From an uncultured Caulobacter sp. (lineage in GTDB: Bacteria > Pseudomonadota > Alphaproteobacteria > Caulobacterales > Caulobacteraceae): a stretch of DNA of 64,000 bases. Where the stretch lies: the NCBI GenBank assembly GCA_913776195.1, contig CAJYMH010000034.1, positions 60,367 through 124,366 of the forward strand. The letters are read 5' to 3'. Made by a program: the position numbers and the translations under genes. This document shows positions 47,152-55,609 of this stretch, in pieces; the first letter of the stretch is position 1, and the number at the start of each line of letters is the position of its first letter. A model generated the notes under the pieces. The model saw nothing but the letters and a program-made list of their open reading frames with translations. It was not told where the DNA came from and made no database searches.

Positions 47152-47182
47152 AGCAGGCGCACGTCCCCGGCGCCTGCTTTTT
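47152..47182 (+). terminator. rho-independent terminator after the phosphatase gene
   Basis: AGCAGGCGC and GCGCCTGCT form a perfect 9-bp stem around a 9-base loop, followed by a T run. It separates the receptor-phosphatase unit from the next receptor. Confidence 0.88.
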
Positions 47183-47241
47183 CATTTCGGGCTGCCGGCT
47201 GCTTTCTCGATGGATCGGAAAACTGTCACCTAATCCGAATA

Positions 47242-47253
47242 TGAAACGTTTCA
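47242..47253. promoter_or_regulatory. predicted LacI-family operator before the second receptor
   Basis: TGAAACGTTTCA is a perfect palindrome with the central CpG expected for LacI-family binding. It lies 51 bases before the receptor start, and a LacI regulator is encoded directly after that receptor. Confidence 0.7.
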
Positions 47254-47303
47254 CTTGATCCGTTCCGCGCCGCTGGCGGTGCGAAGTAGGGGGCTTTTGA
47301 GTG

Positions 47304-49661
47304 ATGAAGACGTCTATCTGGCTTGTTTCCTCTGCGGCCTGCGCGCTGCTCTCCGCCGCGCCGGCTGTGGCCCAGCAGGCGCCCGCCGAAACCCTCGATG
47401 AGGTGGTGGTCACCGCCGAGCGCTTCGGCTCCGGCCGGACCCGCGCGGTGTTCACCCTGGGCGCCGAGGACATCCAGGCCCGGCCTCTGGGCGCGGAGAT
47501 CACGCAAGCCCTGGTCAAGGTGCCGGGGGTCCAGGTCTCCACCGGCGATGCGCGCGGCGGCAGCTTCTCGTTCGAGATCTACATGCGCGGCCTGACCGAC
47601 GAGCAGATCGGCCTGACTTTGGACGGCATCCCCACCGGCGACTCCCGCTTCAACGGCGGCTCGCCGCCGCAGCGCTTCATCGAGTCCAGCAACGTCTCGC
47701 GAATCACGGTCTCCCAAAGCGCCGGCGACATCGGCGCGCCGTCGCGCTTCGCCCTGGGCGGCTTCATCGACTTCGTCACCGACGCGCCGCGCGAGGATTT
47801 CGGCGCCACGGTCGAGGCGGGGGCGGGCTCTTTCAACTTCCGCCGTATCTACGGCCGCGTCGACAGCGGCGAGATCGCGCCGGGCCTTGCGGGCTATTTC
47901 ACCTATTCGCACCAGGAGAACGACGTCTGGGCCGGCCGTCAGAGCCGAGGTTCGGAGCGTGAACACTACGAGCTGAAGGTGGTGAAGGACTTCGCGAACG
48001 GCTCGTTCCTGAAGGCCCGCGTCTCCTACAACGATCAGACCGACAACGACTTCAACATCGTCACAAGGGGCGAGTTCGAAGCCGACCCGAAGAGCGACCG
48101 CGCCCTCGACGTCATCACCGGCATTCCTGCGCGCGACATCGATTTTGGCGGCGCCCTGGGCGGCTGGCGCAAGGACTGGATGGCCTATCTCAACGGCCGT
48201 CTGCAGGTGTCCAACGACATCAGCCTGGACGTGAATCCATACTACCAGACCCTTGACGGGGAATCCTTCCGCTACCAGGACCGCCAGCGCGTCCTGAGCG
48301 GCGGCGATCCGCGAGCGGTGAGCAGCTACAACGCCAACGGCGGAGCCGTGCGTCCGACCCTGACCACCATCCGCAACAGCAATGTGGTCGGCGGGCAGGC
48401 CGACATGCGCGTCACCCCGCGTGAACGGGAACGTTATGGCCTGACCAGCGAACTGAAGGTCCAGAACCTGTTCGGCCGCGGTCACGACCTGCGCGTCGGC
48501 GCCTGGTGGGAGGGCGGCGACTCCACCGAGCGCCGCAATTTCTATCCGATCCTGAACTCCGCCCAGTCCACGGCCTATGACCGCTCGCGCCTGAACTATG
48601 TGGAGTACGAGCGGACGGCCTCGGTCGAGACCCTGATGCTCTATGCTCAGGACCAGTTCCGCCTGCTGGATGACCATCTGAAGATCGACCTGGGCGTCAC
48701 CTGGTATGAGGTCGCCTATGACGCCAAGTCGCCGCTGGAGTACAGGGCCAACGTCAAGTTCTCGCAGTCCTCGGACGTGAATCCGAAGCTGGGCGCGACC
48801 TACCAGCTGACCCCGGAGCTGGAGCTGTTCGGCGGCTACGCCAAGAACTTCGCCGGCATCCCTGAGGACGCCTTCCTTGGCTCGACGGCCGTAATCAATC
48901 CGGGTGAGCTCGATGCGGTGCAGACCGAGAACCTCGACGCCGGCCTGCGCTATGTGAAGCCCAACATGGCCTTCTCGATCCAGGCCTACAACGTCGAGCT
49001 GAAGAACAACGTCGGCATCGTCCCGCGCGACCCGACCGAGACCCTGGATCCGCAGGAGGTGGTGCGCGGCAACGTCGCCACCAAGGCCGCCAACATCGCC
49101 GGCGTCCGCACCAGGGGCATGGAGCTGACCGGCTTCTACGACTTCGGCATGGTCGACCTCTACGGCTCCTGGACCAAGCAGGACGCCAAGCATGACGATC
49201 CGTCGCGAGGCAGCGCCCAGCGCCTGGCCCTGGCTTCGGTCGGGGTGGTCGGCGGGGCCGGGGTGCGCGACATCCCCGAGACCAGCTTCTATGGCCAGGT
49301 GGGCATCGAGCCGGTGGAAGGCCTTCGTCTGGAGGCCAGCGTCCGCCATGTGGGTGAGCGGGTCGGCGGTCACACCATCGCTCCGACCACCTTCCAGGAG
49401 GTCGGCGTCGAGAAGATCGACGGCTACACCCTGACCGGCCTGTCGGCGACCTACGACCTGAAGCGCGCCGGCGTCCCCGATCTACGCTTCCAGTTCAACG
49501 TCGATAACCTGTTCGACGAGCGCTACATCGGCGCGGTCAGCAGCTCTACCGCCACCCAGCCGGAGTTCGGCCTGACCAGTGGGCCGTCGATCCGCACCTT
49601 GGACCGCTACTTCGTCGGCGCGCCGCGCACCTACACCTTCTCCGTCCGGGCTCGTTTCTGA
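47304..49661 (+). CDS. TonB-dependent receptor linked to LacI and phytase-like genes
   Basis: About 785 aa. A signal peptide (LVSSAACALLSAAPAVAQQ) leads into a TonB box (LDEVVVTAERFGSG), a plug (ALVKVPGVQVSTGDARGG, YMRGLTDEQIGLTLDGIPTGDSR) and a barrel with TYQLTPELELFGGYAKNFAGIP, ending TYTFSVRARF. It is shorter than the TonB-Xanth-Caul receptors nearby and looks more like a small-molecule receptor; FFGGYAKNF-type strands are common in such proteins. It lies between a LacI-type palindrome and a LacI regulator with a phytase-like gene behind, which suggests one regulated uptake unit. Confidence 0.92.
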   Translation: MKTSIWLVSSAACALLSAAPAVAQQAPAETLDEVVVTAERFGSGRTRAVFTLGAEDIQARPLGAEITQALVKVPGVQVSTGDARGGSFSFEIYMRGLTDEQIGLTLDGIPTGDSRFNGGSPPQRFIESSNVSRITVSQSAGDIGAPSRFALGGFIDFVTDAPREDFGATVEAGAGSFNFRRIYGRVDSGEIAPGLAGYFTYSHQENDVWAGRQSRGSEREHYELKVVKDFANGSFLKARVSYNDQTDNDFNIVTRGEFEADPKSDRALDVITGIPARDIDFGGALGGWRKDWMAYLNGRLQVSNDISLDVNPYYQTLDGESFRYQDRQRVLSGGDPRAVSSYNANGGAVRPTLTTIRNSNVVGGQADMRVTPRERERYGLTSELKVQNLFGRGHDLRVGAWWEGGDSTERRNFYPILNSAQSTAYDRSRLNYVEYERTASVETLMLYAQDQFRLLDDHLKIDLGVTWYEVAYDAKSPLEYRANVKFSQSSDVNPKLGATYQLTPELELFGGYAKNFAGIPEDAFLGSTAVINPGELDAVQTENLDAGLRYVKPNMAFSIQAYNVELKNNVGIVPRDPTETLDPQEVVRGNVATKAANIAGVRTRGMELTGFYDFGMVDLYGSWTKQDAKHDDPSRGSAQRLALASVGVVGGAGVRDIPETSFYGQVGIEPVEGLRLEASVRHVGERVGGHTIAPTTFQEVGVEKIDGYTLTGLSATYDLKRAGVPDLRFQFNVDNLFDERYIGAVSSSTATQPEFGLTSGPSIRTLDRYFVGAPRTYTFSVRARF

Positions 49662-49669
49662 CCCACGGA

Positions 49670-49707
49670 GGGCGCTGCGCCGGAGATCCCCGTCCGGTGC
49701 GGCGCCC
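49670..49707 (+). terminator. imperfect hairpin after the receptor, possible terminator
   Basis: Two 14-base arms (49670-49683 and 49694-49707) pair with two mismatches around a 10-base loop. There is no T tract, so it may only slow polymerase or protect the 3' end. Confidence 0.4.
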
Positions 49708-49760
49708 GCTTGACGCTGGCGTCGCCAAGGCTCAGTCCAGGGGCGCTGCAGGGATCGTTC

Positions 49761-50765
49761 ATGGCCGAATCCGAGTTTCCGCAATCCCGACGCGCCACCC
49801 TCAAGGACGTGGCCAAGGCGGCCGGCGTGTCTTTGGCCAGCGCCTCCTACGCCATCAATGGCGCGGGCTCGGTGGGTGAGGCGACCCGCGCCCATATCCT
49901 GAAGGTCGCCTCCGAGCTGGGCTATCGGCCGAACCAGAGCGCCAAGGCCATGAAGACCGGGCGCACCGGCGCCATCGGCCTGATCGTGCCGGACCTGACC
50001 AACCCCTTCTTCCCGAACCTGGCCCAGGTGGTGATCCAGGCGGCGCGGACCCATGGCTACAGCGTCTTCCTGACCGACACCGAAGGCTCGCCCGAGGCGG
50101 AGCAGAACGCCGCGGGCCTTCTGGTCCAGCACGGCGTGGACGGCGTGATCTGGTTCCCCATCGACGATACCGGAGCGGTGTCCAAGATCATCGACGGGGT
50201 GCCTGCCGTGGTGCTCGACCGCAACCTGCCCGGCTATGACGTGATCCAGGCCGATTACGAACAGGGCGGCCGTCTCGCGGCGGAGCATCTGATCGCCGCC
50301 GGACATCGCCGCATCGGCGTGATCTCCGGTCCGCACGCCGCCTCCAGCGCCCGCCAACGCGCCGAGGCGGCCATCGCCGTGGTGGAAGAGAAGGCGCAGC
50401 TGGCCTGGCACGTTCACAACGCCTTCTCCGTCGATCTCGAGCCGCAGGTGAGTGAGGCGCTGGAGCGCCGCGAGGCCACCGCCGTCATCGCCGGGGCCGA
50501 CCTGATCGCCATCGGCGCCTTACGCCATATCCGGGCCATCGGCCAGTCCTCGCCTGACGACGTCTCCGTGGTGGGTTTCGACGACATTCCCTGGGCGCAG
50601 CTCCATACGCCCTCCCTGACCACCATCGACATGCCGGTGGAGGAGATGGCGGCGGCGGCGGTGGAGACCCTGATCCGCCGCATGGGCGCCAAGGGCGAGC
50701 CGCCCAGCCGTCAGGTGTTCGGGGTGCGGCTGTTGGCCCGTGAATCCGTGCGGGTCTTGAAGTGA
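49761..50765 (+). CDS. LacI-family regulator of the receptor/phytase-like unit
   Basis: About 334 aa. The HTH and hinge read ATLKDVAKAAGVSLASASYAINGAGSVGEATR and LGYRPNQSAKAMKTGRTGAIGLIVPDLTNPFF, followed by a sugar-binding-like domain with VVGFDDIPWAQLHTPSLTTIDMP. The HTH has ASASYAING where VSRVLNG is usual. The ATG at 49761 follows GCAGGGA. The stop overlaps the next gene start by four bases (GTGA), so regulator and phytase-like protein are coupled. Likely repressor at the TGAAACGTTTCA palindrome upstream of the receptor. Confidence 0.9.
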   Translation: MAESEFPQSRRATLKDVAKAAGVSLASASYAINGAGSVGEATRAHILKVASELGYRPNQSAKAMKTGRTGAIGLIVPDLTNPFFPNLAQVVIQAARTHGYSVFLTDTEGSPEAEQNAAGLLVQHGVDGVIWFPIDDTGAVSKIIDGVPAVVLDRNLPGYDVIQADYEQGGRLAAEHLIAAGHRRIGVISGPHAASSARQRAEAAIAVVEEKAQLAWHVHNAFSVDLEPQVSEALERREATAVIAGADLIAIGALRHIRAIGQSSPDDVSVVGFDDIPWAQLHTPSLTTIDMPVEEMAAAAVETLIRRMGAKGEPPSRQVFGVRLLARESVRVLK

Positions 50766-51862
50766 TCCGTCATACGCTCCTTGGTTGCTTCGCGGCGTTG
50801 GCGGCGGCTGCCGCGGCTCTTGCCACGCCCTTGTCGCCGGGCGATCTGCGGCTGATCGGGGCGCTGGAAATCCCGAAGGCGCTTGAAGTCGACGGCGCGC
50901 CGTTCGGTGGAATTTCCGGCATCGACTACGACCCGAAGACGGACGAGTGGCTGATGATCTCGGATGACAAGTCCGATCTGGCGCCGGCTCGCTTCTACGT
51001 TGGTCGTCTGGATTTTGACGCCAAGGCGGTGAGCGGCCTTCGTCTTGAGCGCGTCGTCTCGCTTCGCCGCGAGGACGGATCGACCTTTCCTTCCGCTCGC
51101 GAGCCGTCGGGCGAGCGCGCCGACGCGGAGTCCATCCGCATCGACCCGGACGATGGCGGCCTGCTGTGGTCCACCGAAGGTGATCCTCAGCGCGGCTTCG
51201 ATCCGGCGATCCGGCGCATGGATCGCCAAGGCAACTTCCAGGGCGCTGTCGCCTTGCCGGATATGTTCAGCTTCCGTCGCAGCGCTCGGCCCAACCAGAC
51301 TCTCGAAGGCTTGAGCCTATCCGCCGATGGCCGGACGCTATGGGCGGCCATGGAGGGGCCGCTGATCCAGGACGGCCCGGTCAGTACGATCTCGCAGGCC
51401 GGCGTCGTCCGCCTGACCCGGCTTGACCGGCAAGGCCGCATCCAGGCGCAACACGCCTATCGCCTCGATCCGGTGCAGGCTGCTCCGGCCCGTCGTGGCG
51501 ACAACGGAATCAGCGAAATCCTGACGGTCGACGAGCGCCAGCTGCTGATCCTGGAGCGCTCGGGCGTCGAGGATGCGCAGGGGCGTTTCATCTTCCATTG
51601 CCGGCTCTACGTCGTGGACATAAGCGGCGCTCTCGATATCTCCGGCGAAGAGAGCCTAGCCAACGGCGACACCCGCCCGCTGACGAAGCGGCTGCTGGTC
51701 AATTTCGACCGATTGCCCGAGGTGGCCGCCGCCAATCTGGAGGCCATGGCCTGGGGGCCTGTCGTGGGAGGGCGTCGCACCTTGGTGCTCATGGCCGACG
51801 ACAATTTCGACCCGACCCAAAGGGGTCAGGTGGTCGTCTTCACAATTGCGGCGCGGTCCTGA
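50762..51862 (+). CDS. exported esterase-like/phytase-family protein (PF13449-like)
   Basis: 366 aa with a signal peptide (LLGCFAALAAAAAALATPLS). A beta-propeller-type repeat set is visible: FGGISGIDYDPKTDEWLMISDD, DAESIRIDPDDGGLLWSTEGD, QTLEGLSLSADGRTLWAAMEG, NGISEILTVDERQLLILERSG and NLEAMAWGPVVGGRRTLVLMADD. These are hallmarks of the "esterase-like activity of phytase" family. Acidic residues could bind calcium. The start is GTG, overlapping the LacI stop. It may act on a phosphate ester or phosphodiester outside the cytoplasm; actual phytase activity is unproven for many members. Confidence 0.85.
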   Translation: MIRHTLLGCFAALAAAAAALATPLSPGDLRLIGALEIPKALEVDGAPFGGISGIDYDPKTDEWLMISDDKSDLAPARFYVGRLDFDAKAVSGLRLERVVSLRREDGSTFPSAREPSGERADAESIRIDPDDGGLLWSTEGDPQRGFDPAIRRMDRQGNFQGAVALPDMFSFRRSARPNQTLEGLSLSADGRTLWAAMEGPLIQDGPVSTISQAGVVRLTRLDRQGRIQAQHAYRLDPVQAAPARRGDNGISEILTVDERQLLILERSGVEDAQGRFIFHCRLYVVDISGALDISGEESLANGDTRPLTKRLLVNFDRLPEVAAANLEAMAWGPVVGGRRTLVLMADDNFDPTQRGQVVVFTIAARS

Positions 51863-51876
51863 AGGCAAGCTTCCCT

Positions 51877-53139
51877 TCAATCGAGTGAGGCGCGTGGGGG
51901 CGTGAATACGCCCGTGACCGTGTCGCGTTCATCGCGGTTGGATGTCGTCACGATCTTGTAGCCGGCCCCGCCCGGCGCGACGCGGACCACCACGTGTCCC
52001 TGTATCGAACGCATCCGGCTAGTGAGCCACCCGTGCGCCATCTCGTTCGTTGGCATGACGCCGGTGGCGAAGACGTCGCGGGCCGCGGGGTAGAGACGCG
52101 TGCTGAGCATGCGCTCCAAGGCGTCGGTGCTGGGGTGCGCCGTGTGCCAGCCCTGAATGATCCAGGTGCGGGGTTTTAGGATCCGCACCACATCGGCGCC
52201 GGTGGCGTCGAACATGCCGTGATGCGCGGCGACCGCCACATCGACAGGCCCCGCCGCCCGAGCCGCGGGCGTCAGGACGTCACGCCAGGGCAGGGCGCCG
52301 TCGAAGGTGTGGCTGGTCAGGTCGCCCGCCGCGAAGTAGCCGAAAGCCCCATAGCGGATGCGGATCGCGCAGGAACAGGCGTTCTCATCCGGCTGGTCAG
52401 CCGGGGAAAGGCTGTCCAGCGCCGGAAACAGTCGGCGTGTTTCATCGCCTTCGCCCGTCCAGACCTCGCCGTTCGCAGCCAGATTCCGGATCTCGAACTC
52501 GGGAAACCGCGCCGGGGCTCTCTGAAGCGGAAACTGGTCGGCTACTCCGAGCCGGAACCGTTCGGTGTTTCCGCCCGCGGCCGCGCGCTCCCGAACAAAC
52601 GCCTGATAGTTCAGAGCGAAGGGGGCGTCCCAGGGTTTGGGAAAGGCGTAGTCGGGATAGCCGCGATCCACCACCAGCCCGATCGGCAGCTGCGCCGCTA
52701 CGTCGCTGACGCCAGTCAGGCGGTATGCGCCGCTCGATGACAGGGGGGCGTCTGCGCTGACATCACCCAGATGGTCGGGATGGATGTGGGTGACCAGCAG
52801 CGCGTCCAGCCGAGGCTCGCCGATGGGGGCGAGGTGACGGCGAGCATATCGGGCGATCCATTCACCCGGCCGTCGCGAGGCATCGGGAGACGCCTCCATG
52901 GCGGCAGGCGGCGGTGTCGCGGAGGCCCCGGCGTCGATCATCAGGCTCGTGCCGTCGGGACCGATCACCAGGGCCGCGTCGCCGCGCCCGGTGGCGATAT
53001 GGTGGATGTCGAGCTGTCCTGGCCGCCAGGGACGAAGCGGCTGGCCGACGACGTCGCCGTCGTCCGCCATCGCCGCGCCGCTCAGTCCAAGGGCGGCGCC
53101 GGTGAGCAGCAGCGCACGCCTGTCGACCATCGCCGGCAT
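51877..53139 (-). CDS. Tat-exported metallo-beta-lactamase-fold hydrolase
   Basis: About 420 aa. A twin-arginine-like leader (VDRRALLLTGAALGLSGAAMA) suggests folded export. The MBL motif VTHIHPDHLGD (His117-Asp122-His123 region) is followed by FAAGDLTSH (metal ligand Asp) and VAAHHGMFD (His), as in ComEC/Rec2-like and related hydrolases that bind two metals. The preferred start is two bases after the receptor stop; MVDRR at 53130 is an alternative. It is the last gene of the sigma-FecR-receptor operon. The substrate is unknown. Confidence 0.82.
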   Translation of the reverse strand: MPAMVDRRALLLTGAALGLSGAAMADDGDVVGQPLRPWRPGQLDIHHIATGRGDAALVIGPDGTSLMIDAGASATPPPAAMEASPDASRRPGEWIARYARRHLAPIGEPRLDALLVTHIHPDHLGDVSADAPLSSSGAYRLTGVSDVAAQLPIGLVVDRGYPDYAFPKPWDAPFALNYQAFVRERAAAGGNTERFRLGVADQFPLQRAPARFPEFEIRNLAANGEVWTGEGDETRRLFPALDSLSPADQPDENACSCAIRIRYGAFGYFAAGDLTSHTFDGALPWRDVLTPAARAAGPVDVAVAAHHGMFDATGADVVRILKPRTWIIQGWHTAHPSTDALERMLSTRLYPAARDVFATGVMPTNEMAHGWLTSRMRSIQGHVVVRVAPGGAGYKIVTTSNRDERDTVTGVFTPPRASLD

Positions 53140-53141
53140 GG

Positions 53142-55514
53142 TCAGAACCGCGCCGACAGCATGACGCCCCAGGTGCGGGGCTCGCCCAGATATTCCGCCA
53201 GCACCCCCTGGGTGGACGGGGTCAGCAGGAAGTCCTCGTCGCCCAGGTTCTTGCCCCATGCGGTCACGGCCCAGCGGCCGTCGCGGGTCTCGAAGCCGAT
53301 CGACAGGTTGGTCAGGGCGTAGGACTCGATGTGCAGGTTCGGGTCTTTGGTCGCGCCGGTGAAGTACCCGTCCGTGTAGGACCAGCTCAACGATCCGATC
53401 AGATAGCCGACCTCGGCCAAGGGCGCGCGGACATCGGCGGCTAGCGAGGCCTTGTTGCGCGGTGAAGAGCCGAGCGGATTGCCGGTGTTCACCGCGCCGC
53501 CGGGAATGACGAAGTCGTCGTACACCGTGTCCAGCAGGCCGTAGCTGCCCATGAGGTTCAGCCAGGTCGTCGGGCGATAGGTGACCTCGATCTCCGCGCC
53601 TTCGATGGTCGCCTGGCCGGCGTTGGTGATCGTCAGCACCCGCGTCAGGTTGTTGAAGAACAGCTCCTGCTTGTCCTTGTAGTCCATGTGGAAGATCGAG
53701 GCGTTCACGCGCAACCGGTCATCAAGCCACTGCGATTTCACGCCCAGCTCGTAGTTGGTGACCGTCTCCGGCGCGAAAGGGACTGTCAGGGCCGACAGCG
53801 TGGCCGCGTCGGTGTTGAAGCCGCCGGCCGTATAGCCGCGGGTGACGCTGCCATAGACCTTGAGGTCGGCGCGGGGCGTCCAGGTCAGCACCGCGCGCGG
53901 GGTGAACTCGCTCCAGTCCGCTTCCAGATCGCGGGCGGTGAAGCTGCCCGTGGCGGGCCGCACGAAGTCAGTGCGAACGAGGGAGGCGGTCTTCTCGTCG
54001 CGCGTGTAGCGCGCGCCCAGGGTTAGATCGAAAGCGGCCGGCAGATGCACGACGCCGTCGGCGAAGACCGCGTAGCTGCGCGTCTCCACGGCTTGGTCTG
54101 TCAGGACATCGCTGGCGGTCGCGCCCGTGACGGCCGACAGGGTGCGGACCCGTAACTGACGTTCGGCGTCCTCATCCGCCAGATAGACGCCGGCCACGAA
54201 GTCGCCCCAGCCCCATTTCGGGCTGGCGTAGCGAAGCTCCTGCGAAAGCAGCCCGACCTTGTCCACGTCGCGGTTCACCGACTGGCTGTTGGTTCCGGTC
54301 AGGAAGGCGAAGTTCGTTCCGGTGCCGGAAAAGTCCTCGCCGGACTGCGACCAGCGATAACCCGTGATCGAGGTCACCTCACCGACGGGAGCGTTCCAGT
54401 AGACCCGAGCCGAGGCGCCCCATTGATTGCGCGCGAAGCTCTGGTTGTAGCCGAGCTCCGAAGTGCGCCGATCGCCATCGGATCCGGCGGCCTTGGATGA
54501 CAGGGTGCGGCCGCCGTTGCGGTCGTCCGCATAGTCGGCGCCGAGCAGAACCTCCAGCCCCTCGACCGGCAGCAGTCGGGCCTGGGCGCGGAAGCTGGTG
54601 CTGTCGAGATCGTCCTGCTCGCGGCCGGTCAGGCGATCGCGGCCATAGCCGTCATGCTGCTTGAGCGAGCCGGCGAGCCGAAAGGCCAGTGTGTCATTCA
54701 CCGGAAGGTCGACGCGGCCGTCCACCTGCGCCAGGCCATAATTGCCGCCGCCGACTCGAAGCGCGCCCGACAGGTCATTGAAGGCGGGCTTGCCGGTGTC
54801 CAGCACGACGGCGCCGCCGGTGACGTTGCGCCCGAACAGCGTGCCCTGCGGTCCCTTCAGCACCTGGACGGAGCTGAGGCCGTAGAGCTCGAAGGTGGCG
54901 GCGCTGTTGCGCGGGATGAACAGGTCGTCGACAACCACGGCTACCGGCTTGTTCGCGCCGATCTGGGTGAATGTGTTGGTCGCGCCGCGCACGGCGATGG
55001 TCGGGCTGCTCTGGCTGAAGGCCGAAACCAGCAGACCAGGCGTCAGGCGCGAGATGTCGCGCAGGGTTTCGAGCCGGTAGGTTTCAACCATCTTGCCCGA
55101 CATGGCGGTCAGGGTGATCGGCACGCCTTGGGCGCTTTCCTCACGCTTCTGGGCGGTGACGATGATGGTGTCCAGGGCGGGCGTCTCGGCGAAGTCGGCG
55201 TCTCCGGCGTTCGCCTGAGCGCGGCGTAGGACGATGACGCCGCCGGTGTCGGAGGCGATCTCCAGACCCGTGCCCTGGATCAGTTGGCGCAGGGCGGCGC
55301 GGGCGTCCATCGGCCCCTTCAGGGCTTGGGTCCGGAGGCCTTGCAATCCGTCAGCCGGGGCCACGACCTGCAGCCCGGATTGGCGTGCGAAAACCGAGAT
55401 GGCCGAGGCCGCGGCCTGGGCCGGAACATCGAAGCTCCGTTGCTGAGCCGCCGCCGGCAGGGCGCAGCTCAGGGCCAGCGCGGCGACGCCGCCCACGAGG
55501 ATCTTCTTCAGCAT
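53142..55514 (-). CDS. TonB-dependent transducer with STN (signalling) domain
   Basis: About 790 aa. A signal peptide (KKILVGGVAALALSCALPAAAQ) precedes a secretin/TonB short N-terminal domain (QRSFDVPAQAAASAISVFARQSGLQVVAP to GLEIASDTGGVIVLR, about 25-100), the part that contacts FecR. The TonB box LDTIIVTAQKREESAQ, a plug (RDISRLTPGLLVSAF, VQVLKGPQGTLFGRN) and a barrel ending WGVMLSARF follow. It is therefore a signalling receptor that turns on its own operon through FecR and the sigma factor. The barrel and FGRNVTGGAV motif resemble receptors for varied organic ligands, so iron-siderophore uptake should not be assumed. Confidence 0.93.
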   Translation of the reverse strand: MLKKILVGGVAALALSCALPAAAQQRSFDVPAQAAASAISVFARQSGLQVVAPADGLQGLRTQALKGPMDARAALRQLIQGTGLEIASDTGGVIVLRRAQANAGDADFAETPALDTIIVTAQKREESAQGVPITLTAMSGKMVETYRLETLRDISRLTPGLLVSAFSQSSPTIAVRGATNTFTQIGANKPVAVVVDDLFIPRNSAATFELYGLSSVQVLKGPQGTLFGRNVTGGAVVLDTGKPAFNDLSGALRVGGGNYGLAQVDGRVDLPVNDTLAFRLAGSLKQHDGYGRDRLTGREQDDLDSTSFRAQARLLPVEGLEVLLGADYADDRNGGRTLSSKAAGSDGDRRTSELGYNQSFARNQWGASARVYWNAPVGEVTSITGYRWSQSGEDFSGTGTNFAFLTGTNSQSVNRDVDKVGLLSQELRYASPKWGWGDFVAGVYLADEDAERQLRVRTLSAVTGATASDVLTDQAVETRSYAVFADGVVHLPAAFDLTLGARYTRDEKTASLVRTDFVRPATGSFTARDLEADWSEFTPRAVLTWTPRADLKVYGSVTRGYTAGGFNTDAATLSALTVPFAPETVTNYELGVKSQWLDDRLRVNASIFHMDYKDKQELFFNNLTRVLTITNAGQATIEGAEIEVTYRPTTWLNLMGSYGLLDTVYDDFVIPGGAVNTGNPLGSSPRNKASLAADVRAPLAEVGYLIGSLSWSYTDGYFTGATKDPNLHIESYALTNLSIGFETRDGRWAVTAWGKNLGDEDFLLTPSTQGVLAEYLGEPRTWGVMLSARF

Positions 55515-55536
55515 TTGTGGTCTTGCCCCTGTCAGA

Positions 55537-55553
55537 ACCGGCGCTGCGCCGGT
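55537..55553 (-). promoter_or_regulatory. hairpin just upstream of the transducer start
   Basis: ACCGGCG-CAG-CGCCGGT on the minus strand, 22 bases before the start codon. It could be an attenuating hairpin, an mRNA processing site, or a binding palindrome. Confidence 0.35.
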
Positions 55554-55609
55554 CTCACAAGGGTGGAGGTCCGGCTCGCGAAATTCCGCCATGCCGATCT
55601 GAAACTTTT

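Noticed and set aside
47226..49373. 715-codon open frame on the minus strand opposite the second receptor of the phosphatase locus
   Set aside because: Typical high-GC antisense frame; the plus strand encodes an obvious receptor with signal peptide and TonB box.
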